Assembly: GCA_947311485.1 (NCBI GenBank)
Contig: CAMZLM010000112.1
Location: 1-42,515 of the forward strand
DNA: 42,515 nt
Direction: 5' to 3'
From: an uncultured Paracoccaceae bacterium
GTDB lineage: Bacteria > Pseudomonadota > Alphaproteobacteria > Rhodobacterales > Rhodobacteraceae
Part shown: positions 32,937-42,515 of the stretch, piece by piece
Layout of the letters: each line of letters opens with the position of its first letter
How positions within the stretch are numbered: position 1 is the stretch's first letter
The notes under the pieces: model-generated
Database searches by the model: none
What the model was told of the DNA's origin: nothing
What the model saw: only the letters and a program-made list of their open reading frames with translations
Program-made: the position numbers and the translations under genes

Positions 32937-35258
32937 TTACTTTGCCGGTAGCAACGGCGGTTTGGGGCTTGATATGCGGCGCTTTTCCGTGGCTTCGACC
33001 TCCAGATGCAGCTCGCCGTCGTGAACCGTAACCTGAACAACGCCGCCTTTGGTCAGGGCACCGAACAGCAATTCATCGGCCAGCGGTTTTTTGATGTGCT
33101 CCTGAATCACCCGTGCCAGTGGACGCGCGCCCATGGTGCTGTCGTAGCCCTTGTCGCCGAGCCATGCAGCTGCAGCGGGGGACAATTCAAAGGTTACATT
33201 GCGGTCCATCAGTTGTGCTTCGAGCTGGAGGACGAATTTTTCGACGACCTTCATGATCACGTCTTTGGACAGGGCGTCAAAACTGATCACGGCATCCAGA
33301 CGGTTGCGGAATTCCGGTGTAAACAGTTTTTCGATCGCGGCGGTGTCTTCGCCTTCGCGCTTGTCGCGGCCAAAACCGATCGGTGCACGGGCCATATCGG
33401 CAGCACCGGCGTTGGAGGTCATGATCAGCACCACATTGCGGAAATCGGTGGTGCGGCCATTGTGGTCGGTCAACTTGCCGTGGTCCATCACCTGCAACAG
33501 GATGTTGAACACATCGGGGTGGGCTTTTTCGACCTCGTCCAGCAGCAACACGCAATGGGGGTTTTGATCCACACCATCGGTGAGCAATCCGCCCTGATCG
33601 AATCCGACATAGCCCGGAGGCGCACCGATCAGGCGGCTGATCGCGTGTTTTTCCATGTATTCGGACATGTCGAAACGCAGCAGTTCCACCCCGAGGCTGT
33701 CGGCCAGCTGTTTGGCGACCTCGGTTTTACCCACGCCTGTAGGTCCGGCGAACAGATAGTTGCCAATGGGTTTTTCCGGTTCGCGCAGGCCAGCGCGAGC
33801 CATTTTGATGGCGGCGGCCAGCGCGTCGATGGCCTTGTCCTGACCAAACACTGTGCGTTTGAGCGAGGCTTCCAGATCACGCAGCACGGTGGCATCGTCC
33901 TTGGAGACGGTTTTCGCGGGAATGCGGGCCAGTTTGGCGACGACATCCTCGATTTGGGGGACATCAATGATCTTGGTGCGCTTGTCTTTTGGCACGATAT
34001 GTTGGTGGGCACCGGCCTCGTCAATCACGTCAATGGCCTTGTCTGGCAATTTGCGGTCGTGGATATAGCGGGCGGCCAGTTCGACGGCGGTGCGGATACC
34101 GTCGGCGGTGTATTCGATGCCGTGGTGTTCCTCGAAATGCGGTTTCAGGCCTTGCAGGATTTTAACGGTATCCTCGACAGACGGTTCGTTGATATCGATT
34201 TTCTGGAACCGGCGCGACAGGGCGCGGTCCTTTTCGAAATGCTGGCGGTATTCTTTGTAGGTGGTGGACCCCATGCAGCGCAGCTTGCCGCCCTGAAGCG
34301 CGGGTTTCAGCAGGTTGGAGGCATCCATCGCGCCGCCGGATGTGGCACCGGCCCCGATCACGGTGTGGATTTCGTCGATGAACAGGATGCTGTCCTCGAT
34401 CCCTTCCAGTTCGGTGACTACCGCCTTGAGCCGTTCCTCGAAATCGCCGCGATAGCGGGTGCCGGCGAGCAGGGATCCCATGTCCAGCGAGTAGATCACC
34501 GATTTGGCCAGAATTTCCGGTGTTTCACCGGAAACAATGCGGTTGGCGAGCCCTTCGGCAATGGCGGTTTTGCCGACGCCGGGATCCCCCACCAGAATAG
34601 GGTTGTTTTTACGCCGGCGGCATAAAACCTGAATGCAACGCTCTACCTCGTGGTCGCGCCCGATCAGCGGGTCGATATCGCCTTCGGTGGCCTTGGCGTT
34701 CAGGTCCACACAGTATTTTTCCAGTGCGGTTTCTTCGTGTTCGGGTTCATCCACATCGGCGGTGAATTCTTCGGGGTGTTCCGCGCCGGTCACAGGGCGG
34801 CTCTGGACAAATGCCGGATCTTTGGCAACGCCGTGGGAAATGAAATTCACCGCGTCATAGCGGGTCATATCCTGTTCTTGCAGAAAATAGGCGGCGTGGC
34901 TTTCGCGTTCGGCGAAAATGGCAACAAGTACGTTGGCCCCCGTAACCTCGGACCGGCCCGAGCTTTCGACATGGATCGCGGCGCGCTGGATCACCCGTTG
35001 AAAGGCGGCGGTAGGTGCGGCTTCGGAGCCATCATTATCGGATACCAGACTGTCGAGTTCTCTATCCAGAAACAGCAACAACGTGGCACGCAGGCCTTCG
35101 AGGTCGACTTCGCAGGCGCGCATCACCTGTGCGGCATCCGGTTCATCGATCAGTGCCAGCAACAGGTGTTCCAGTGTGGCCAATTCGTGCTTGCGCGTGT
35201 TGGCCATGCTTAACGCACCGTGAATTGCGGTTTCTAGACTGCTCGAGAATGACGGCAT
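32937..35258 (-). CDS. clpA: ATP-dependent Clp protease ATP-binding subunit ClpA
   Basis: The 773-residue AAA+ unfoldase feeds substrates to ClpP. An N-domain with two Clp repeats (about 1-145) is followed by a first ATPase module ([18 protein letters not shown] about 215-235, and [12 protein letters not shown]) and a second ([16 protein letters not shown] about 500-515, [20 protein letters not shown]). Arginine-finger and sensor segments follow. It lacks the ClpB middle domain coiled coil, and the second module has the ClpP-binding IGL/IGF region near APIGFGR. AAAGGA precedes the ATG. The adaptor gene clpS, often upstream, is not present within this window. Confidence 0.96.
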   Translation of the reverse strand: MPSFSSSLETAIHGALSMANTRKHELATLEHLLLALIDEPDAAQVMRACEVDLEGLRATLLLFLDRELDSLVSDNDGSEAAPTAAFQRVIQRAAIHVESSGRSEVTGANVLVAIFAERESHAAYFLQEQDMTRYDAVNFISHGVAKDPAFVQSRPVTGAEHPEEFTADVDEPEHEETALEKYCVDLNAKATEGDIDPLIGRDHEVERCIQVLCRRRKNNPILVGDPGVGKTAIAEGLANRIVSGETPEILAKSVIYSLDMGSLLAGTRYRGDFEERLKAVVTELEGIEDSILFIDEIHTVIGAGATSGGAMDASNLLKPALQGGKLRCMGSTTYKEYRQHFEKDRALSRRFQKIDINEPSVEDTVKILQGLKPHFEEHHGIEYTADGIRTAVELAARYIHDRKLPDKAIDVIDEAGAHQHIVPKDKRTKIIDVPQIEDVVAKLARIPAKTVSKDDATVLRDLEASLKRTVFGQDKAIDALAAAIKMARAGLREPEKPIGNYLFAGPTGVGKTEVAKQLADSLGVELLRFDMSEYMEKHAISRLIGAPPGYVGFDQGGLLTDGVDQNPHCVLLLDEVEKAHPDVFNILLQVMDHGKLTDHNGRTTDFRNVVLIMTSNAGAADMARAPIGFGRDKREGEDTAAIEKLFTPEFRNRLDAVISFDALSKDVIMKVVEKFVLQLEAQLMDRNVTFELSPAAAAWLGDKGYDSTMGARPLARVIQEHIKKPLADELLFGALTKGGVVQVTVHDGELHLEVEATEKRRISSPKPPLLPAK

Positions 35259-35425
35259 ATGCTAGCGTCCTTTCGTTTTTGCCCCGCCGGAAGTGCCGGT
35301 TGAGCAAGAGTTACCTCATCTCCTTTAAAGTTCGGTGATTTTCAGAAACCTTCAAGGGCTAAATGCAATTTTTATGTGGTTTGTTGCCGCAAGGGGCGGG
35401 GAGTGGGGGTGCTTCTATGTCTAAT

Positions 35426-36205
35426 CTAGCGTTTCATCGGACAAACCAGTTTTTCCGGCCGCATCCGTTCGGCGTCTTTGAACAGGGAAAAGGTTTGCCC
35501 CACGTAATTCACCGCAGCGGCAATATGGTCGAGGTACTTTTGTAACTCCGGTGTCAGCTCGGATTCAAAAACTGTCACGGGGCGTTCCTGGGGCAGGGTT
35601 TCAAAGGTCACGTAAAACCACGGGTCCCCGCGTTTCAGGATCAGGTCTTTGGTGGTGTCATGCCATTCAAACGCCCACATTAACGGGCGGGGCCAGTTGT
35701 GGATGGCGAAGCGACCGCCGAAAATTGTCCCGGGGATCGGGTTTTTGGCGTAATGCATAAAGGCTCCGACCTGTGACATGAACACCGGTTCATCAGTGAC
35801 AAACAGATACGGCAAAGCGATCTGGATTGTCGGGCGGTCGGGATAGCGCCATTCGGATTCCGTGGTGATGTTCAGCTTCTGGCTCAGAATGTTGGCACGA
35901 ATGGGGGAGGATTCGCCCAGCATGTTGCGCAACCCCGGTTTTCCGGTCTTGTCGCGCACAAACCGCAGGTGCATATCAAACGGCACCCGGATCATGAAAT
36001 AGCGGCTCTCCATGTTGATAATTGCCGGACAGCGCGAGGCCGATTTGGCGTGGGTGCGGTTCACATCGGCAGAGCGGATCCGTTCGGGGGGCGAATAAAC
36101 CACTCCGCTGCGAGGCTCGCTCAGCAGCCAGCCGATTTGAACAGGGCCGGATTTATGTTTTACGGGGCATTGGTCTTCGGGTTTGAACCAGTCGTTGAGT
36201 GCCAT
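35426..36205 (-). CDS. Conserved protein of unknown function
   Basis: I do not recognise this 259-residue protein. It starts MALNDWFKPEDQCPVKHKSG, has no signal peptide or membrane helix, and is rich in aromatic residues (FEWHDTTKD, WFYVTFET, FAIHNWPRPLMWAF). Regions such as FMIRVPFDMHLRFVRDK and IQIALPYLFVTDEPVFMSQ suggest a mostly beta fold. The ATG at 36205 follows the stop of the PNPOx-like gene by one base (TAAAATG), so the two are translationally coupled; the upstream in-frame start lies inside that gene. A single CPxxH pair near the N-terminus (QCPVKH) and CP in the last residues (VCPMKR) are the only cysteine motifs. Function unknown. Confidence 0.8.
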   Translation of the reverse strand: MALNDWFKPEDQCPVKHKSGPVQIGWLLSEPRSGVVYSPPERIRSADVNRTHAKSASRCPAIINMESRYFMIRVPFDMHLRFVRDKTGKPGLRNMLGESSPIRANILSQKLNITTESEWRYPDRPTIQIALPYLFVTDEPVFMSQVGAFMHYAKNPIPGTIFGGRFAIHNWPRPLMWAFEWHDTTKDLILKRGDPWFYVTFETLPQERPVTVFESELTPELQKYLDHIAAAVNYVGQTFSLFKDAERMRPEKLVCPMKR

Positions 36206-36206
36206 T

Positions 36207-36779
36207 TTATTGTTCCTCGGATATGTCTTGTGGGTAATAGCCCGTGTCGAATCCATCAAGGCTGTGGGTGGATTTTAGGTTTTGATAGGCGATCAGATCC
36301 GCGTCGGATCGGGCCTCGGTCCAGCGGTCCAGCGATTGGCGTTCGCCGATGTAGTCAAACAAAGGCACGCCATATCCGCAAGAGGTTTGCACCAGATCAA
36401 TATCCAGCAACATGATTTTGCGCGCGTTGCGGGGGGCCTGATTGTTGTAGTGGTCCGCCAGCAGGGTGTTGTATCCGTCACTGCCGAGCGGGTGGTCATG
36501 TCCGGTGCCATACAGGCGCATGATGCGGGGCGGGCCATCAAAGGCACAGAACATCATCGTCAGGCGCGGGGTTTGGCGCAGATGGGCCGATGTTTCATTG
36601 CCCGACCCGATATAATCCAGATAGCTGACGGTGTTCGGTCCGATGATCCGAAACACATCCATGGGGCGGGGGGAAATATTCACCCGCCCCGTGGGCGCGG
36701 CGCTGCCGGTGAAAAAGATATGTTGGCGGCGGATGAAATCCTGATGTTTGTCGGTCATCCGGCTGAACTTGTCGGCCAT
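36207..36779 (-). CDS. Pyridoxamine 5'-phosphate oxidase-fold (flavin-binding) protein
   Basis: The 190-residue protein has the split-barrel pattern of the PNPOx-like superfamily: IRRQHIFFTGSAAPTGRVNI, DVFRIIGPNTVSYLDYIGSG, NETSAHLRQTPRLTMMFCAF and PPRIMRLYGTG. These match flavin-pocket segments of FMN- or F420-type proteins, although family members without a catalytic role are common. A C-terminal extension (about 130-190) ends QDISEEQ. The start at 36779 replaces a longer in-frame one that would run over the gloB end. It is followed with one base between by the unknown gene and preceded ten bases away by gloB. Confidence 0.88.
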   Translation of the reverse strand: MADKFSRMTDKHQDFIRRQHIFFTGSAAPTGRVNISPRPMDVFRIIGPNTVSYLDYIGSGNETSAHLRQTPRLTMMFCAFDGPPRIMRLYGTGHDHPLGSDGYNTLLADHYNNQAPRNARKIMLLDIDLVQTSCGYGVPLFDYIGERQSLDRWTEARSDADLIAYQNLKSTHSLDGFDTGYYPQDISEEQ

Positions 36780-36789
36780 GCTCTGGTTC

Positions 36790-37557
36790 CTAGAAATTAT
36801 CCTTGCGGGTGCGGATTTCGGCGAAAACTTCGGCGTCGGTGGCGTCCTGCATGTCAAGCGCGGTTTTAACCTTGGGGTGGCCGGCGCGCATAAACGGGTT
36901 GGTGGCCAGTTCAAGCCCCAGTCCCGATGGTACGGTGAATTCCCCCTTGGCACGGGTGGCGGCGACATCGGCCATACGTTGATGCAGGCTGGGATTGTCC
37001 GGTTCGATGGTCAGGGCGAACTTTCCGTTGGAGAGGGTGTATTCATGGCCGGAATAAACGTTCATCGCGCGGGGCAGGGTGTGGAATTTTTGCAGGCTGT
37101 GCCACATCATATCCATGGTGCCCTCGAATACACGCCCACAGCCCCAGGCCATCAGGCTGTCGCCGGTAAACACGGCCAGCGCCTTGTGGAAAACATAGGC
37201 CACGTGACCGATCGTATGGCCGGAGACATCCAGCACCTCGATATTCAAATGGCCCAGTTTCAGGCGGTCGCCCTCGCTGACTTCGGTGTCCAGCGGTGGC
37301 AGGCGGTGGGCGTCGGCCTTGGCCCCGATGACCTTGGCTCCGGTGGCCTTGACCAGATCGTTAACCCCGTCGATATGGTCGTAATGGTGATGGGTCAGAA
37401 AAACCGTATCCAGTGACCAATCCCGTTTTTTAAGTTCTGCCAGAACCGGCGCGGCGTCTGGGCAATCGACAACGGCGGTGGTGCCGGTTTCCTGATCGCG
37501 CAACAGGTATACATAGTTATCTGACAGACACGGGATGGTAATGATTTCAAGGGCCAT
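36790..37557 (-). CDS. gloB: Hydroxyacylglutathione hydrolase (glyoxalase II)
   Basis: The 255-residue enzyme hydrolyses S-D-lactoylglutathione in the cytoplasmic glyoxalase route. All metal ligands of the binuclear MBL site are seen: THHHYDH (about residue 55-61), the histidine in [11 protein letters not shown], the Asp in [17 protein letters not shown] and the C-terminal GHEYTLSN with the glutathione-binding residues around it. Length is normal for the family. AGGAAAAG precedes the ATG. It heads the minus-strand run gloB, PNPOx-like, unknown, and diverges from the methyltransferase gene across 62 bases. Confidence 0.95.
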   Translation of the reverse strand: MALEIITIPCLSDNYVYLLRDQETGTTAVVDCPDAAPVLAELKKRDWSLDTVFLTHHHYDHIDGVNDLVKATGAKVIGAKADAHRLPPLDTEVSEGDRLKLGHLNIEVLDVSGHTIGHVAYVFHKALAVFTGDSLMAWGCGRVFEGTMDMMWHSLQKFHTLPRAMNVYSGHEYTLSNGKFALTIEPDNPSLHQRMADVAATRAKGEFTVPSGLGLELATNPFMRAGHPKVKTALDMQDATDAEVFAEIRTRKDNF

Positions 37558-37619
37558 GGCTTTTCCTGTCTATATTTTCTAATCTGCCCCCACTGTGGCG
37601 AATATTGATGAGGGATGCA

Positions 37620-38423
37620 ATGCATCTGGATGTTGTCGAACTGCATGCTTTTTATTACCGCACCCGGCTGGGCCGGATTGCGCAGCGTGCCTTGCGCGAG
37701 CGTATTGTTGAAATGTGGCCCGACACCAAAGGCCAGACCGTGGCCGGTTTCGGTTTTGCCGGCCCGATGTTGCGCCCGTTCCTGCCGCATGCGCGCCGGG
37801 TGTTGAACCTGATGCCGGGACCGCAAGGCGTGATGCCGTGGCCGGATGGTCAGGGCAACCATTCGGTGCTGGTGGAAGAAACGCTCTGGCCGATTGCGAC
37901 CGGATCGATTGACCGGCTGATTGTGCTGCACGGGCTGGATACCTGCGAACAGCCCACGGCACTGCTGGCGGAAATCTGGCGGGTGTTGGGGCCGGGGGGC
38001 AAGGCCCTGTTTGTGGTGCCGAATCGCGCCGGTCTTTGGGCGCGCCGCGATGTGACCCCGTTCGGGGTGGGGCATCCCTATACATTGCTGCAACTGGAAA
38101 CCCAATTGAAACGCCACCGGTTTATGCCGCTGCAAAGCGCGTCTGTACTATATACCCCGCCCAGCCATCGACCGTTCTTTTTGCGCACGGCAAATGTGCT
38201 GGAACAAATCGGCCATGCAATGCCTTTCGGGATTGCGGCGGGGGTGGTGATGGTCGAGGTCACCAAACAGGTGCACGCACGCACGCCGGGGGGGCTCGGG
38301 GCAGTGGTGCGCAAACCGCTGGGGGTGCTCGAGGGAATCGCCAAACCGGCGGGAAAACCGGTGCGCGGGACAAACCGGACCCCGGTTGTCAAAAAACTTT
38401 GGCGGCGTAAGGATTCGTTATAA
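37620..38423 (+). CDS. Class I SAM-dependent methyltransferase-like protein
   Basis: The 267-residue product has a Rossmann methyltransferase shape: [20 protein letters not shown] at the N-terminus, motif I replaced by [30 protein letters not shown] as the post-motif II strand, then [20 protein letters not shown]. The glycine loop is less regular than the usual E/DxGxGxG, so activity is uncertain. The C-terminal 60 residues are rich in K, R, G and P ([19 protein letters not shown]), a basic tail that could bind nucleic acid or membrane. GAGGG before ATG 37620 sets the start. Substrate unknown. Confidence 0.85.
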   Translation: MHLDVVELHAFYYRTRLGRIAQRALRERIVEMWPDTKGQTVAGFGFAGPMLRPFLPHARRVLNLMPGPQGVMPWPDGQGNHSVLVEETLWPIATGSIDRLIVLHGLDTCEQPTALLAEIWRVLGPGGKALFVVPNRAGLWARRDVTPFGVGHPYTLLQLETQLKRHRFMPLQSASVLYTPPSHRPFFLRTANVLEQIGHAMPFGIAAGVVMVEVTKQVHARTPGGLGAVVRKPLGVLEGIAKPAGKPVRGTNRTPVVKKLWRRKDSL

Positions 38424-38694
38424 CGGGGGGATTGCATCGGCATTCCGGCGCAGTTCCTTGATAAAAAGCCCTTTTCCTTGACGGAAACCCTGCGCGGATT
38501 GTCGCAATTGCCGGAATAGCCAATGATTCCGCTAAATAGGGTCTATCAAAGCCCCTAGAAGTTGTTGCGCATTGAACAGACCTTTGTTATCACCGCGACG
38601 ATTTCGCAGGGTTCACTTTGTTGTGCCTACAATTGTGTAATCCGTTATTCGGTCAGGGGACCGGAAGCGTGACAACAATATCGGAAGGGTTTTC
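38424..38694 (+). promoter_or_regulatory. Leader region of the atp operon (no gene seen)
   Basis: This 271-base gap should hold the promoter of the ATP synthase operon. TTGACG at 38478-38483 and TACAAT at 38628-38633 look like single hexamers, but neither has a good partner at the right distance. An inverted repeat CGGAAT (38512-38517) / ATTCCG (38526-38531) and a distant ATTCCGGC/GCCGGAAT pair (38442-38449 and 38510-38517) are present. I cannot place the start of transcription. Confidence 0.4.
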
Positions 38695-39254
38695 GTGTCA
38701 GACACAGGTTCGATATCTTCAGGGGTGGCCGCGCGTTATGCGACGGCTGTTTTTGAACTGGCAAAAGATGCCAAAAAACTGCCCGCAGTCGAGAAAGATC
38801 TGGACGCGCTGGCAGCTGCTCTGGAAGACAGCACCGACTTTGGTGACCTGATCTCCAATCCCGTTTACAGCCGCGAGCAATTGGCGGATGCGATTGGGGC
38901 CATCGCCAAAAAGATGAAGTTGAGCGACATCGTCGCCAACACGCTTGGTTTGATGGCTGGCAATCGGCGTCTGAATGTGCTGCCCCAGTTGGTAGCCACA
39001 GTCAAAGCCATGATCGCCGAAGAAAAAGGCGAGGTCACCGCAGAGGTCACCGCCGCCAAGGCCTTGACCAAGGCTCAACAGGACAAACTTGCCAAAACGC
39101 TGAAAGCGTCTGTTGGCAAGGATGTGAAAATCAGCGTCGCCGTCGATAAATCGCTTATCGGTGGTCTGATCGTTAAAGTGGGTTCCCGCATGATCGATAG
39201 CTCGATCAAGTCGAAACTCTCCAATCTTCAAAACGCAATGAAAGAGGTCGGATA

Positions 39255-39255
<1 letters not shown>
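38695..39255 (+). CDS. atpH: F0F1 ATP synthase subunit delta
   Basis: The 186-residue protein is the delta subunit that links the F1 head to the Fo stalk. Features are an N-terminal helical domain ([37 protein letters not shown]) and the C-terminal signature [26 protein letters not shown]. Length is normal. GTG at 38695 is the start, with GGAAGGG about 8 bases before it. The stop overlaps the atpA start (TAATG). In alphaproteobacteria the F1 genes form a separate operon starting here, with Fo genes elsewhere, which fits. Confidence 0.95.
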
Positions 39256-40793
<1,538 letters not shown>

Positions 40794-40827
40794 TCATTGG
40801 CCTAACGGGGATAAGGAGATTTGCTAA

Positions 40828-41703
40828 ATGGCAAACCTTAAAGACCTAAAAATGCGGATCGACAGTGTCACAAGCACGCGTAAGATCACAAAGGCCATGC
40901 AAATGGTTGCGGCGGCTAAACTCCGCCGTGCCCAGGAAGCTGCGGAACAGGCGCGTCCCTTTGCGGAGCGCATGAACGCAGTGATGGGCAATCTTGCGTC
41001 AGCAACAGCGGGGGCCGAAGGGGCTCCGCATTTGCTGGCTGGCAATGGCAATGACGCAGTTCACCTGTTGATTGTCGCGACCTCTGAACGGGGATTGTGC
41101 GGCGGTTTCAACTCGAACATTGTGCGGCTTGCGCGCGCCAAAGCAGAAGAGCTGCTGGCTGCTGGTAAAACCGTGAAAATGGTGACTGTCGGCAAAAAAG
41201 GCCGTGAACAGCTCAAGCGTGAATATTCCGACATCATGATCAAGCATTTCGACTTCACCGAAGTCAAACGCATCGGTTATGGTAACGCGCAGGAAGTGGC
41301 CAACTATGTCATGCACAGCTTTAACGCTGGTGAATTTGATGTGGCGACTATTTTCTACAACAAGTTCCAATCCGTAATTACGCAGGTGCCAACCGCACAG
41401 CAGTTGATCCCGGCCCATTTTGATCAGGTCGAGACCGACGAAGACGCGCCATTTTACGAATACGAGCCGGGCGAGGCCGAAATTCTGGTTGAATTGCTGC
41501 CCCGCGCCCTGACCACGCAAGTGTTCACGGCTCTGTTGGAAAACGGCGCATCGGAGCAAGGGTCGCGCATGTCCGCTATGGACAACGCTACCCGCAACGC
41601 TGGCGAAATGATCGACAAGCTGACCATCGAGTATAACCGCTCACGGCAAGCCGCGATTACCAACGAATTGATCGAGATTATCTCGGGCGCTGAAGCGCTC
41701 TAA
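40828..41703 (+). CDS. atpG: F0F1 ATP synthase subunit gamma
   Basis: The 291-residue central rotor subunit begins [20 protein letters not shown] and contains [37 protein letters not shown] and the C-terminal helix [30 protein letters not shown]. These long helices form the shaft that turns inside the alpha/beta ring. AAGGAG lies nine bases before the ATG. It lies 18 bases before atpD in the same direction. Confidence 0.97.
   Translation: MANLKDLKMRIDSVTSTRKITKAMQMVAAAKLRRAQEAAEQARPFAERMNAVMGNLASATAGAEGAPHLLAGNGNDAVHLLIVATSERGLCGGFNSNIVRLARAKAEELLAAGKTVKMVTVGKKGREQLKREYSDIMIKHFDFTEVKRIGYGNAQEVANYVMHSFNAGEFDVATIFYNKFQSVITQVPTAQQLIPAHFDQVETDEDAPFYEYEPGEAEILVELLPRALTTQVFTALLENGASEQGSRMSAMDNATRNAGEMIDKLTIEYNRSRQAAITNELIEIISGAEAL

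Positions 41704-42515
<812 letters not shown>

Noticed and set aside
33006-34625. Open frame of 539 codons on the plus strand opposite clpA
   Set aside because: Antisense shadow of clpA without recognisable motifs.

Overview
The window looks like a chromosomal segment of an alphaproteobacterium of the Rhodobacterales, most likely the marine roseobacter group. The indications are a moderately GC-rich sequence, the family-specific small subunit IV of an aa3-type cytochrome c oxidase, phosphatidylcholine synthase, the block priA / fsa / DUF484 / xerC, a gloB / PNPOx-like / clpA neighbourhood, and an F1-only ATP synthase operon (atpH-atpA-atpG-atpD) with no Fo genes beside it. I see no rRNA, tRNA, insertion sequence, prophage or CRISPR array. 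Coding density is very high and no gene-free stretch exceeds 300 bases. The two longest gaps (about 270 bases each) lie between the phoX-like gene and ileS, and in front of atpH.

Layout. 1-2.3 kb: a metallo-beta-lactamase-fold gene broken by two in-frame stops, a small conserved gene overlapping its end, the cytochrome oxidase subunit IV and a lipoprotein. 2.4-10.5 kb: yqgE (minus), a DsbD-alpha-like secreted protein (plus), then a minus-strand run of a uracil-DNA glycosylase-like gene, moaB, a NUDIX hydrolase and a two-gene RND efflux system. 10.5-16 kb: a PhoX-like phosphatase (minus), diverging from ileS and an ogt-type methyltransferase (plus). 16-19 kb: pcs, then the fsa-DUF484-xerC operon (minus). 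19-24.4 kb: priA, hisC-tyrC and an extensin-like gene (plus). 24.4-27.9 kb: DUF2125 gene, a chaC-like / DUF523 pair, and an SPFH-NfeD pair. 28-31.5 kb: a MotA/ExbB-like plus MotB/OmpA-like pair with an extremely long coiled coil. 31.6-38.4 kb: a membrane class III adenylate cyclase, clpA, an unknown gene, a PNPOx-fold gene, gloB (minus) and a methyltransferase (plus). 38.7 kb to the end: atpHAGD, with atpD cut by the window edge.

Most genes are housekeeping: translation (ileS), replication restart (priA), chromosome dimer resolution (xerC), DNA repair (UDG-like, ogt), proteolysis (clpA), energy (atp, cox subunit IV), membrane lipid (pcs), cofactor (moaB), methylglyoxal and glutathione metabolism (gloB, chaC-like), aromatic/histidine biosynthesis (hisC, tyrC). 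The items that most deserve a second look are: (1) the stator-like pair at 28.0-31.5 kb, whose periplasmic coiled coil is several times longer than the periplasm is wide; (2) a composite hairpin element found three times directly behind stop codons and always in sense orientation, with compensatory stem changes between copies; (3) the double nonsense lesion in the first gene; (4) a family-4-like uracil-DNA glycosylase that keeps only one of the four iron-sulfur cysteines; (5) an extensin-like protein carrying an M15-type peptidase zinc signature; (6) a lipoprotein with a possible permuted papain-like active site. None of these is proven to be a new system. All calls rest on reading the sequence and remembered family knowledge, without database searches.
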